From Sisyra terminalis (taxonomy: Eukaryota; Arthropoda; Insecta; Neuroptera; Sisyridae): a stretch of DNA of 64,000 nucleotides. The notes beneath the pieces were generated by a model. It saw only the letters and a list, made by a program, of their open reading frames with translations, searched no databases and had not been told where the DNA came from. Below are positions 36,225 to 50,000 of the stretch, in pieces. Each line of letters begins with the position of its first letter. Within the stretch, counting starts at the first letter, position 1. The translations under genes were made by a program, and so were the position numbers. The stretch covers positions 39,246,001-39,310,000 of the forward strand of contig OY292278.1 in assembly GCA_958496175.1 (NCBI GenBank), written 5' to 3'.

Positions 36225-37370
36225 AAATCACATCCTCCATTGCCAGACACCTAGTACGGTTTCAACCTCTTGCCAGACATCCCAAAGCTTGAATAAATTT
36301 AATTTTACTTACGTTTTTGTATAAAAGCTCAGTATTATACATATGTTACCTGGGCAACTAACAAAAGATGCAGTCTTAATAGCCGAAGAGTTTTGATGGT
36401 TTTTACTTCTTACCACACGAATTGAAACTCTGCCGTAGATACAAGCATGAAGCTAAACTTTTTAATCAACAAAATGTTTTGAAGTGAAAACTTCTTTAGC
36501 ATTGTTACGACTAAAAATTTCATGAAACGAAAAAGCGACAGTTAAAAGAGACAAACATATGAATCTATAAGATGTAACGAACAAGAGAATGAAATAGAAA
36601 ACATTACAGGAAACATAACCATGGGAATTATGTATTGTTTACATAAATATTTCCTTATTTTAATAAAAACAATTTTGAAGTATTTTGAAAACGAATACAG
36701 TACACCAATATCGTGATTATCGAAAAAAGAAAACAATATTGCAAGACTAAACAGACCGCAAAAAATTCATCAACGAATATTTAATAAAATACACACCAGA
36801 GGAATCACAAACTCTTATCAATATAAAATAGATAAGATAAAATTCTAATGATTTAAAGTAGAGATTTTAATATAAATATTGTTTTACATACAATAATCTC
36901 TTTGATTAGATTTTTGGACTCTAAATTTATAACAAAAATGCATTGCAGATGTATTGTATCAATAACAACATCAAAAACAGTAATTGACGATATGTTACTA
37001 TCGTAATTACGAGTAATTTTCGATGATCCAGCTGTGATTGGCTGTTGGTGTACCGCCCTTTCTAAGATTTCTGCTTGGTTCTTCCACTGGTTTTCAATCA
37101 TCGCTGTGTTTGGCTGGAAAAATAGTTAAATTGTATTTCTTTTTTTATATAGGATTGCTACGTCTATAATATTATTTTTTATGGCATTTCAATGCGTCTG
37201 AAAACCATCAAAATTGTCCAGCTACTGACATTGATTATTTTGATAGTTGCTCAGGTAGCATATATATAAAATTAAGCTTTTGTACTATGACGTAAGTAAA
37301 ATTATAATTAAGACCTAGGGTTGTCTGGCACGTGGTTGAAACTATAATAGACATCCGGTTATGGAGGATA
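36225..37370. mobile_element. Inverted-repeat element just upstream of the CFAP47 gene
   Basis: An arm of about 140 bases at 36225-36365 (TCCTCCATTGCCAGACACC, then GGTTTCAACC, CTTGCCAGACATCCC, ATTTTACTTACG, GTTACCTGGGCAACTA) is mirrored at 37240-37370 with moderate divergence. The enclosed 870 bases are AT-rich without a transposase. A further GAATGTCTGGCAAT word at 37570 suggests fragments of the same family beyond the right arm. No target duplication could be fixed. Confidence 0.6.
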
Positions 37371-37797
37371 AGATTTCTGATTTTATTCGGAAGAAAATAT
37401 AAAAATAAGAAATTAAACTTTATATTTTGACCAAAATGAAGTTCAATTTTATTTAACTTTGCTGTATGTTCCCTGCCAAAGTAACCACCATCCAAAATCC
37501 ACAGTTGCTGATGGTTCTTGCCTGTGTTGGAGATTTGCGCAAAAAAAAAATCAGCTTTTATAAAATAACGAATGTCTGGCAATCTGTCTTTTGAGCTATA
37601 ACGTAGAAAGTTTGTAAGTGAATTTGTTTCTTTAAAAAATGGCTAACTTTTATTCATTTTTTTTTAAAAATTTGCACATTGGCTGGTTTTGACCCACGTA
37701 CCTTATTTTATAAATATTAAAAAAAAATACACGTAAATTTTAATTTTTGACATTTTTTCTGTCAAATTCATTCACGAAAGTGAATTGAAACAGTTTT
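37371..37797 (+). promoter_or_regulatory. Upstream region of CFAP47 (5' flank)
   Basis: This is the interval between the inverted-repeat element and the first ATG. It ends with a short A/T-rich leader immediately before ATGATGG. No TATA box at a typical distance or start-site motif could be singled out. The role is inferred from position only. Confidence 0.3.
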
Positions 37798-38043
37798 ATG
37801 ATGGAATCGCGCGGTAGTATATATACATTGGAAGATTCGTCACAACTTAAGACCCCGGATAATGACCACAAATCACATGATAGTGGCGATTATGCCGCTT
37901 TGGAAGTCGACGATTTTAAAATAACGCCAGGAAAAATTTCTTTTCAAGGTGCCTACAATGGAAAAGTTTTCCACGAGACGATCACCATTCAAAACTGTGG
38001 AGAACATATCGGAACGATTCTTATAGGCCATCCGACTTCTTAT
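37798..38043 (+). CDS. CFAP47: CFAP47 exon 1 (residues 1-82)
   Basis: It starts at tandem ATGs and encodes an acidic/polar leader, then the first ASH-type strand set (ITPGKISFQGAYNGKVFHET, about 42-61). It ends HPTSY before GTAAAA, phase 0. Reading on past the donor hits a stop within ten codons, so the 54-base intron 1 is required. Confidence 0.85.
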
Positions 38044-41000
38044 GTAAAAAAATCCATCAAAAAATTTTAAGCAAATTTTGAGTAAAAGAAATTTTAGGCA
38101 TTTAAGATAAATTCAATGTCCCATGGAGTTAATCTGGCGCCTGGAATGAAAATATCCCGGAAAATAACATGCGTGTGCTCCTTGGACATGAGTACCACGT
38201 CCCAAATCCCAATTCGCATCAACGAGCAAACCATCTTTTATGTTCTAGAAGTGTAAGAAAATATTCTACCATCGTGTAAATTCCTTACCATTTTCTTTTA
38301 TTTTTCTCAAAGCCAACAGTCCCAGGCTAAAATTTTCTTGCGTCCTGAACTTTTAGACTTTGGCTACATGAACGAAGGAAGCAAACCGCTGAAACAAATT
38401 TGTGAAATTCACAATGTTGGAACACGAACCGTTCCATTTTCGATTGAATATGGAAACCAATTGATGGACCTAAATTTTGTGCCAATGAAAGGCGAAATCA
38501 GTGCAAAAAGTGTTCTTCACATGGAAGTGATTGTGATTGGGTCACTTGAAGGTTCCCATGTGGTTGAGTTTTGGGTCAAACCTATGAGTATACCACCTAT
38601 TAGAGGAGTCGGTAATGCAGGTTTAGTTATTCTTTCATTATTGAATTAATTGATTGAATTTATTTCGTAGTTCAAGTTCACACCATAAAGCCTCGTTTGC
38701 AAATTTTTCACGATCACACCACTGGAAATTTAAGTTTGATCGACTTCCTACCGACTTATTACCACAGTGAAAGACATGATACATTAATTGTAAATAACAG
38801 AAGCGCTGCACTTTGTATTTATGTCGTTCTAATTGAACATAACGGAAATCTTATGGTAATTGAGTTATAATACTAAACAGGGGCGTAATATATTTGGTTG
38901 TAAATAAGTATTAATTTTTGGTGCATATTTAAAGATATTAAAAAAAATCAAACATTTATTAATCAAAGTTCTGTCCATCTCTAGCTACTACTGTTTTTCA
39001 TCTCCTAGTAAATATTCCTTAAAAAACCCTTCTTCCTTTGAGGCGATCCAGGAATTGCACTAATTTTTGACATCTTCGTAAAATTTGAGATACTACTCAG
39101 CCAAGTTATGGTGCTTGGACATAAGTAGTAGTTACACGAGGCAATATCCGGTAGATTTGATAGGTGGGATAAGACATTCCATTGAAATGCCTTCAATGAT
39201 TCCTTGACGACTTTTTGGGTATGTGGCCAAGTGTTGTTAAGCTGAAAACTGACTTTGTTATGTCTTATTGGTATATTAGATTCATTTGAGCTCCAATTCT
39301 CGGTTCAATTGCTTTAATTGGTGCTGGTTAAGTTCCCTAGAAATAATTTTGTTAGGTTGAAATTTGGTTCCTCCTATGAAGACTATACACAGGAGACCGA
39401 ACTCCGTGTAAACGAAATGTGACTAAAACGTTAAAAGTACCTACTTCACGTTTTCGCCGGTGGTGACTCTGAAGTACCAAATTCAATCGATTTTTATTTG
39501 AAAATATAATTTCTCCATTTAAAAGTAGTACAGCAGAGCCAAGGTTTGTAAATTACACAGGTTGCTCCATTAGAAAAAAAAATGACGTCATACGAAGAAT
39601 TTTGAAATTGATCAGTCTGAAGATATGTACGAATTTCTTCTGGATACGTCACGTATTCATCACGTAGCCACCATGAGGCCACCTGTGTATTTTATAAACC
39701 TTGCAGCAGAGCAGTCAGATGGCCACCTCACGAACTCGGTACCTTTACCATTTTCGTCTTGTTTTTGAGGCTCGCAGGCCATAAGAGTTCGGTCTCCTGT
39801 ATATAGTCTCCATAGTTCCTCCTAATACACAGTAATAATTTCTTGTAACAAATATTCGATATTGCCAGTGAAGCTAGGGATGGTTAGACTTATCTTATGA
39901 TTTTCTTCTTTTTGGATTACCGAATTGGATCCATTTTTTATCCTCCATCATGATTCTATGCAAAAGCTTTTTTCGCACTTTTGAAGCATTTGTTTGCACC
40001 AATGAAGAAACAGCAGCATACCAATAGCTCTTAGACAGTTTGAAACCAATAATCTCACGTCTTTCCGGGAGCTTCTTTTGGATTTGATCCAACTTAATGC
40101 CTTGAAACTTTACTGATCTATTTTCCGGTTCGTTGTCCCTGGTACCAAAAATTAATACTTTTAAAACACCAAAACCAAAATTGACATAATTTTATCAAAA
40201 CTTATTTGTACACCTAATATAATAATTTATGGAGGCTTACATAAGAAAAATATTATTTTAAAAGACTTCATACCTGCTTAATATATCTCAATTTATTGTT
40301 TGGGTGGTACCATGTGAATATATGATACCAATTTGCAATATAAGATCTGCGCTGTAGTACTTTCTTTAAATATTAAAATTTCAGACTTATGAAGAGGCGA
40401 TCAACCAAAAGGTTCCCTATATCCAAAATTTTATTTTCAAGCCTCAAACTTCAGCCCTACGTCCATTTATGGGAAGAATATTACAGTTCACGTAATTAAA
40501 CTTAGTTTTATTAAATTGTGTAGTTCTTTATATTTTTTTTTTTTTTTGGTGTAAATAGTTTCAGTCCAAAAAAGAAACATGAACACCACGGCTGGAAGCA
40601 TCAAAAAGCCATAGGCTACGAAGAAACCGAAGACAGTTTGATATTTATTCGAATCGTGAACGTCAAAGACAATGTGAAAGGTGATCTTTTGTAAAAGTTC
40701 TATTTTCCACGACGGAAATTGCCGTCGTGGCAAAATCGAGAGAAAATGAAAACGCATATTTCTTTATTGTATTATTGCCGAGTGATAAAGAAGTTCCTTG
40801 CGCTCATTTTCCGTCGTCGAAAACATCCCTCGGCTGATCAACGAGACGCTTTTCGTCGGTATGACTTGCCGGGATGTAGAGAGGGATGAAATAAACGGCT
40901 TGGAAATACTAAATTTTCTATACAGAACGCAATAACTTGCGTTGTTCTTGGTGGGGGGGTGCTTTTGTGTGCCGGGTAATTTGGGAACCGGGAAAATTTG

Positions 41001-44000
41001 TTGAATTGACATTTTTTTGTACGAAAATCGTAAATTGAGAGAATCTGTTTCTTCTGTTGTAGGTGAAATGAAGCTTTTTCAAGATTTGAAGAGTCCAAGT
41101 CGGGAGGTTGTTAAGTCTGCAAGCAGTGCCTCAAATCTTCCATTGATGGAAAGCTTTTTGAGCAAACCGCAAATGCAAAGCCAAGCAAATAATTTATTTT
41201 TGGGTTCGGGTTACGCAAGTTCTTCTGCAATGGCTGTTCCCACTAACAGCATTGTCGATATTGGTATAAGTCTTATATTTTATATCATATTTCATCATGA
41301 TTTATTGTTCATGTGTCATTTTTAAAAGATATGTATAAGGATTTAATAGTTAGCGTAGCATGGTCTAGGTGAAAAAAATTCTTTAGTGGAACATTAAGCT
41401 TTGAAGAAATTTTTAAGCTTAAGCTAATCATAAAATTTATAAATAACTTACAAAAAAAATCTGTAAAAATACTTTTGCAGTTAAAATTTGCATAATCAAT
41501 AGACCTAAAAATATTTTAGCGTTAAAATTGGTGAATTTTATTAGTACGTTTGGTATATATGTAAGGTGGAATATACACAGTTGAAGTTCCTTATAAACGG
41601 CAAAAATATGCTTCTTCTGTTTGTCCTTCTTTTTTCTGGTCAAACTACTTAGAAATTAAATCCTTAGATTAAATTCTTAGAGAATTAAATTACTTAGAAA
41701 TTCAGTAATTGTTTCAACAATATAATTAGTACCTAAAGGATTAAAAATTTTGTGCTCATCGCCAGAAATAAAATCATAAAATCATAAGCCTGAATTCAAT
41801 GTTGATTGATATATCTTGATTAAAACTATACTTCAAAAGTTTCATTTTCAAGTCTAAACTTTCCCAACTTTATACATAACAGTAAAATTTCCATACACAA
41901 CTTAGACCCCAGACTTTAGTTCAATTTTGGTTATCAAGATTGAGCTATTTGAATATTTTCAAACAATATACAAACTAATTTTCTACTATTCTTATTTTAT
42001 TTTTAATTTTGATACTCTATAAAAATTACAAACCATCTATTTCTTTTTTTTATATTAATATTTGTTATGTTATAAAACCCAATGTTACATAAACATATTA
42101 AAATGAGGAATTTTGAAATCATTGCATTTACAATGCCTTCAACAACCTTAAACGGCTTCTAAAGGCTTCTAATGGGTTTTTGAACATTTATTGCTCTTAT
42201 AATATATACAAATACTTTTGTTTACAATTTCTTTTTAATTTTAAGTGTGATATACCTTGCATAAACCATCCAAGCAGCGTCTGTAGATCCTGATCTAGGG
42301 TAGAGATTAGTTTACAATATTGTAGTTGGGGAAAAATAGATGGCAATTCTTAAAAACCCCGTAATATTGTTTCTGCTTTCAGTTTGTTATAAGACCATAT
42401 GTCTTATTCTTTTATGTTTGTATTTTCTGTATTTTTGGAGTAGGTCATCGAGGGTGAAGTCACTGTTGCTTTTAATTATTTGGCTAGGCCCAGTTCTACA
42501 ATTTGTGTAGAATTTTCGCGACAAAACAAGGATATATAAGTCTAGTGGTAGTATCCTTAATTCCTCATGAAGGTCGTATACTTTGTATTTAACTAGATAG
42601 TTTTCCAGCATTTTAAGTAATTTATTTTGGACTCTTTGTAGTGTTAGATACTTTGTTTTTCTTACTGAAATCCAGACTAGACATGCGTATGTAAACACTG
42701 ATCTGAGCACTGTTTTATAAACTATTAATTTATTGCTGGTAGACAGCCTTGATTGTTTATTTAGTAATGAATATAAGATATTAGTTTGGGCCATTAATTT
42801 GTTTTTAGATAGTTTGCGAATTCAACAAAGTTGAGTTTGTATTCGATAAATTCAATAATATTCCACAAGAAGCTTCGTCCTTATTGCCCACAATTTAATC
42901 ATTATATTTAAAAAGACAAGGACTTAAACAATATAGATTATTATTATAATGTATCTTGGAAATTTCCTTTTAATTAGCTAGTATATTAGCCCTTCATGCC
43001 ATAAAGTATTAAAAACTTTTTCTATGTCAAGTAGAGCCATTCCCGTGTGTTTATTACTGGATTTTTGAACATTGAAAGTGCCTTTAGTTGCCTTTTTAAC
43101 AGAAAAGTATTATATATTTACCTAAATCAGAAACCTAATAAGTATGGATACCTGTTAATTCGTAAAGGAGCAACAAATATGCAAACTTTTGCATTATTTT
43201 CCTATACCTACGTTGTTTTGCTTCTAGCAGAATTGAAATGAGAGTTTTGCTTTTGACTCAATAAATTATATTAATTTTAAACAAATGTTTCTTTTTTATT
43301 TTTTATACAAACGGGTTATAACATATGTGGGGTTAAAATACATTTATTAAATGCATATTATGGTAATAATTGTATCTTAATTCATTCTTGACGAAAATTT
43401 ACAATTTTTTTTTTAATTGGAACTATTTGTGATCACTTATCACGAATATTAGGTCAGTTAATTTCTCCAATGTATCTAAGGGTAGACATCAACTTTATCT
43501 TCTAAACCAAGAATTTGCCAAAATTTTACACAAATATGAGTTCAAAACACATGTTTGGGGATTTTTCAACTTTTGAGCTTAACTTAGCGCAGCCATCAGA
43601 TGTCGTTTCCATCGTGCATGGAACAAATAGAAAAATAAGTAGTAGCATTTTTTATAAATTATTTATTTTTGAATGCCGCGATTAATAAATCAGCGATTGT
43701 TTTAATTGACAAATAAGAGGAGAATTTAAATTTGTTAGTGCATTAATTTTTCTTACATTCTATTAATAGAAGAAATACTATAGGCTTCCACTTCTTAGAA
43801 CCAAACTCTTTTTGAACAGTAATAAAAAAAAAATCAATCATTGTAAAAATAAATCAAATTTTAAAGTAGTTCATCATGAAATCACTGTGGAGCCTGAAAA
43901 CTACCACAAAATTTAGCTTATTATCAGTTTTAGCTCAACTTTATGGCTCTCTCGTGATAAGAGAACAAACCATTCCTTCATCGATAATTCAGATCTCTGT

Positions 44001-47000
44001 ACTTATAAGCTTTATTTTCATGTATTTTTATCCTTATTTTCAGGACTAGATACTCACGTAATTTGTCCTTTGATTCGGGAACAGGAAAAAGTGCGAATAT
44101 GTCTTCACGGCATTGCCGAGACCGCTTACATTAGCATAGTTCCAGACGAATTAAATTTAGGGGAAATCAAAATGCGCGAATCTATCTATCGAGTTGTGAG
44201 CTTAAAAAATGAATCACTTCGTTTGCCAATTATTTTCAAATTCGTAACAAAATCTTGCATTAAAATGAAACCAAAAACTGGTTATTTGCATCCAAAACAA
44301 ATTGTTGAAGTAGAACTTTGCTTGACACCAATTAATGCTGGTGTTTTCAAATATAAAATTGATATCCAAGCGCTTTATCCGAATTCTTCATATTTGTGTG
44401 AAGATTTACAAAAAGTCGGTAGTTTTCATTTTGGTATTTCATATACAGTTTGCACAAGTTCTGTGGTAAGGTTCATTATGGAATCATTTCGGAGTTTTTA
44501 AATTGATGATTTTTGTAGGGTAAAACAGTGCGGTTTAATCAAGGAATTACACCAATGGTGGCCAATGAAGTCGGACTAAATACAGAAGTAACATTTAACC
44601 AACGAATAAAAAAACCAAGAGCTGCAATTTTAAATGTTCAAAAATGTCCCAGACATCCCAAAAATGAAAAAGACAAATGCTTGATTGCCTTTCCTAACGA
44701 CAGGGCGCAAAGTTTACGAAATACAAACGATGCTGATGAAGTGTAAGTCAAGTTGGAGTGATAAAAATTTAATGATCAAAATAATTTGGATTATTTTTTA
44801 AGGTTTCGAACTATTTTCACCGGACAATCAAGATATAAAATTCCACAAGCTATGATCGAGGCGGAAATGTTGAAAAAACTCACAAACCAGTCGTATTACG
44901 CCAAATATCTGCAATCCCGAGCACTTGTGCGAATGGCGAATACCAAAAAAGGGACTAGTTTGACAAGAATGGAATATGATATTGCTTGCAAAAAAGTTTT
45001 CAATATGATGGGATTTCAAATGCCGAAAGAATGCATTTTAACGCAAGCAACTCTGCCGATTAAGTTTGAATTGACGCCCAGAGAATGCTTACATATCCCA
45101 CTGTTTCCAATGCAACTGTATAGTATTCGAGTTACGCCCATAATTCTTCAGTTTGGAGTGGTAAGAAAAGCAAAAAATGCTTTAAATTGTTTGAAAAGCT
45201 CATTTCATTACGTGAATGAATAGTAAGCAGACTTAGCCGTGATGCAAATCATTTTAAAACTTATATTTTGTTTTTGTAAGATGATACATGATGGCAGCAC
45301 TACGCAGTGCTATGTTTCTAGTGAAAGATTGATTTAATGAGAATACTTTTAGACTAGCTGATCCCCGCGACTTCGTTTGCGTAACGTATTTTATTTTTCT
45401 TATTCTTTTACGAAAAATATAATCATACTACATCATACATCAAATAAAAAATATCGCCAAGTTCAATAAATTCGGTCTTAATTATGACTAAAAAAAGTCG
45501 AAAGTTATCAAAATACTCGCATCAAAATAACCCCATCTCTCTTTTTCGATTCCCGAATGAACCTTTTTACAAAAACTATTACACTATTGCACTGTACAAC
45601 ACAACCGCGAAATTGAAATTTGTACAATTACACGAAACCCAGTTCTTCCACAATCATGGATAACCATTATGTATATTTAAACTTATTATTGAAATATCTG
45701 AATTTCAACTCTATAATTAAACCATATTGGATAGTCCAGAGTTCACCATACACGATTTGGCGTATGCCTTTTACTCTGGATGAGGATTTTAAATTTCTTT
45801 TATCATTATGATGATATGATTATTTATTATTTCTCATTATGATGATTTCTGGCTGGAATTGCGAATTTTTTTCGCGATCCCTTTCACGCACTTGCAAATA
45901 AAATATATTGTCCTCCCCCAAGAAAAAAATCCTGAATCCACCCTTGTCCGTTAGGGTAGGAATTTTCAAAAAAAAAAAAATCTTATCACATGCCTACTTT
46001 CTATAAGGAATACACCGTTTATTAAAATTTCATCAGTCAGAGGAGTATATAAATACAGAATTTTATATATGCACGGTTTTAAAAACGTATTTACTTTAAG
46101 CTTTATTTCTATTATTAATATTATTACTATTACATTTTTTTCGTTAATATTTCCTTACTGACCAACCCTAAGGATCTATTTACAACAATTTTGTAAAAAA
46201 AAAGTTTACTGTCAGATTATTATCAAAACATTTATATTTCAAAGAGACAATTTTTTGTACTTTAAATTAAATTATTGTGCTTTTTAATAGTTCAACTAAA
46301 AATATTAGTACAGATTTTTTAACTTTTAAATACCTTTTCAATGATATATAACTCGCCTATCTAAAGTAATTTTTTTTTCCATCCCTCAGTTTTTACGTAG
46401 GAGGTACATTCTCTTATTATTTTTAAGGAATAATAAATAGCCTAACGTGTGTAGGTAATAGTGTTGTATCTTAGTATATAGTTTCATTAAATTCGGTTGT
46501 TCCGTTCTTTAGTTAAATCACTAGCGCACGCGATGTAAGAAAGTTTTTTGGTAATTTTTTCAGACATTATTGGAGTTTTAGGATGGATTCCTATTTTTTT
46601 TGAAAATTTAATATAGTCTATGTTCACCGGAAATAGTGTAACTTCCTAACAGTGAAAGAATTTTTCAAATCGGTCACGTAATTTCGGAGCCTATTCAAAA
46701 TAAACAAACGATCAAATCTTTTCTCTTTATAATAATAGATTAAAATTATTTTGTTCTAAAATATTTAATCTTTTATCCAAAAATCTAGAAATCTATCTAG
46801 CTTGATAGCATTTTTTTCTTTATAAAATTTAAAAGCAAAAGAATAAAACTCGGGAATAAGGCGCAAGACACCGATATCTATATACTAATATTGCATCAGT
46901 TATAATTATTTCTTCATGTACTATTAAACTATTGAGATGATTTTCTTCTCAAAAATTTATGCACAAATTGCTTGATTTGATACATCATACCACTTGTGCT

Positions 47001-50000
47001 CTTCATAAATTTAAAAATATAGACCTTATACTTTTTTTACAACTAGTGATTATTGTTGACTACACTAAGCAATTACTTTTAAGTTTGAAAATTAATTCGT
47101 AACAATAATTTCAGGTGACAATTAATACACCGTCTATGCAAAAAATCTTTGTTCAAAATTTCAACAAATTTCGAATTAAGATTTCGTTTCAAAACATCAA
47201 CGATCAAATTTCATTTCCGGAAGGCGGCGATAGATATGTAGAAGCACAATCGAAAGTCGTTATATCCGTATCGTTCACATCAAGTCGTTATGGCCGTTTT
47301 AGCAGTCTCATGAACTACGTAATCAACGATTCTCATTCATTCGATGTAAGCCTTTTTGCGGACGTTGTGAAAAAAAATCTCCAAATCGTAAACCCATTCA
47401 TCGACTTTTCCGAGTACAAAGCCGACCAACTATACGCACCAACATCATTGCCAATCGAAATCCACAATCCCGTTTCGGCTGACATCCAGTTCAATTGGTC
47501 GGTTTCGGAAGATTCCGCATACGTTATCATCCCCAATAAAGGCATTGTTCCGAATCGCAGAAACGTAATTTGCCACGTCTACCGCTCAATTACCTACGAC
47601 AAAAGCCTGGAAACCGAAGTTTTTCTTATCCCCGAAAGTGGTGTTTGCAAAACTGCCAACATAAAAAGTGTCCTGGCCAAACCCCGCGTCAATTTTCTGG
47701 TCAGCTCCATTGAAGTAAAAAATATCCCACTCAATGTTGTTCAAACCTCGAAACTTTTAATTCTAAACCACTCGCTTCAAGAAGCAGTCTATCAAGTCGA
47801 TAATCCCAATCCCATTCCAGGCGTGGATATCTATCCAGAATTTGGAGTTTTAAAACCACGATCGTACACCGAAGTATACGTTAATTTTCAAATGAAAGCA
47901 ACCATCGAATTCAAATTTGTTGTTATGATCTATGTACAACGGACATTTTTGCTTAAATGTAAAGTCACTGGAAACGTGGTTTTTCCGAAAATTTCCATCG
48001 AGCCGAGTAGGCTTAAATTGCGTCGAATAAGTGCCGATGGGTTTGATCGCATGACTTTTATAATTACAAACGAGAGTGAAGGCAAAGTTGAGATTAAATT
48101 TCCGCTTGAAAATTATCCGGAATTTCATTTGTCAGATTCCTTAGAAGAAATCGAAAGTCCTTTTCCAAAAGGATCGGATATGCTAGTCTTATATCCTAAT
48201 AAGGACAAGAAGTTGTTTATACACTTTAATCCAATCGATGTGGCTTCGTATGAGTTTTATTTTCCGATGATAATCAACGATATTATCGGACCTGTGGACT
48301 ATGAACATCCAGAAACAGAATTCACCAAGCATTATTTGAATAGCTATGAACAGTAAGTTATTTTTCTGGATCTAAAGGCGATCTACACACGATCAATCCA
48401 AACATCCATGTTTGCCTTTGGATCAATCGCGTGACGAAACCTTAAAGCTTATTATCCATAATAATTAATTTGTCTACATTTAGAATTTATCGAAGAGAAT
48501 ACGGATTCTACATAACCCAGGACTCACTGCCAAAATATGTTTCAACTCTTCGAATCAGTGTAACGGTCGCTGGCCATGCTTTACATATTTCCAAAAACAA
48601 AATCTGCTTTAATTACTCCCCAAATCCTTATGCAGTATCCGACTGTGAAAAAACAATCCGACTTACAAACGTTGGCCGTCACGATATCAATTTTTTGATA
48701 AGAATCGACAACATAGAAAGACTTCCATTTGACATCACAATTGACACCAATTCGCAGATATATTTCCAAAAAATTGATCAATCGTTGGTCTTCACAGATG
48801 TTCCCGTTAATTTCGAAATTCTCCTCACGATAAAGTTTGTACCAACCAAACCGGGAATTATTAAAACTCAACTACCGATTTACATTAAAAACTATGATTT
48901 TGGCGGAGTTTTCAACTATATTTTTCTAAAAGGCAGCTATCCGTTACCAGAAATTAGTTGTGATGTAATTGAAATATATTTTGCTCCTGTACCACTTAAT
49001 ATTTCCAATAATCGAAAAATTTATATCAAAGCCATGAACTATCATAAACAGAGTGTCTTGCGGTATGAATCTTCATCACAATATATAACTGTAGAATTTC
49101 CTGATGGCGATGCCATCGGAAGCAAAAAAACAATTTCCGTGGATATTCCAGCAATTGTTTGCTTCCAAAGTCAACGACCGGTAAGACGAAACGTTAACTA
49201 AAATATGATAAAATTTTTAATTTTTATAGGTTTCAATATCGGAATTTGTAACATTTCGTGACACAAACTATAATTCGTGTAAGATAAAAATTTACGCCAC
49301 GGCCGATAATAGTGTGCTTACTTTGCATGAATTTCTAGTCGCTTATAATGAATGTTATGTTTTTGAAACTGAGGATAATGTGGTAAGATTTAAAGGTTCC
49401 AACCTTAAAAATCTTTAGTTGATTAAAAACTTTAACGTCTTTCTAAAATAAAGTCTTCAAAGCTTTAAAGTTAAACAACCAGCACTTTTAGTACTCTAGA
49501 ATACCATCATTTACCTCAGATATATAGTGAAACAAAATTTTCCTTAGAATTCTCGTGAACTTGCTGAGGCTCCCACTTTGAAAATGGTGAATCGAGCCGT
49601 ATTCATGAACTCCAGCGTAACGACTAAAAACGACGTATCAAATTTGGATCCTTGCATTGATTATCCGAATTATCCTGAAGAAAATTCAGCGACAGATATT
49701 GCGTACCATTTGCAAGGAGTAGTTGAAGCATGCGAAACGATGATTTATGAACGAATTTACACATGTTTCTATAATATTTCAATACCGGAAGGATTTCATT
49801 CGATGGTAGCCGGAGTGGATACAAAAGATGTTTGCGCTGAAGTTGGGGAAACATTCGAATCATCCATCATCCAAATACTCATTCGATTGATCGGACCTGC
49901 GGTTAATGTTTTCTTTAATCAAAGGTAAATTTAACAATATCCCCAGAATCGGTTAACTTAATACTTTATAATTCTTCAAAAGACTATAAAAGCTGAGATT

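Larger units (their letters stand above)
38856..40384 (+). other. CFAP47 intron 4 (1.5 kb), carries nested MITEs
   Basis: GT-AG intron. Its middle is occupied by the nested inverted-repeat elements at 39374-39815. Minus-strand open frames (39005-39196, 39494-39682, 39895-40092) have no domains. Flanking exons join in phase 0 without needing another exon. Confidence 0.8.

Noticed and set aside
40491..41063. Direct splice from exon 5 to exon 7
   Set aside because: Phases do not match (2 versus 1) and joining creates a stop; exon 6 resolves this.
47333..48871. Minus-strand open frames opposite exons 11 and 12 (47333-47545, 47850-48128, 48581-48871)
   Set aside because: They are antisense shadows of CFAP47 coding sequence, with no domains.
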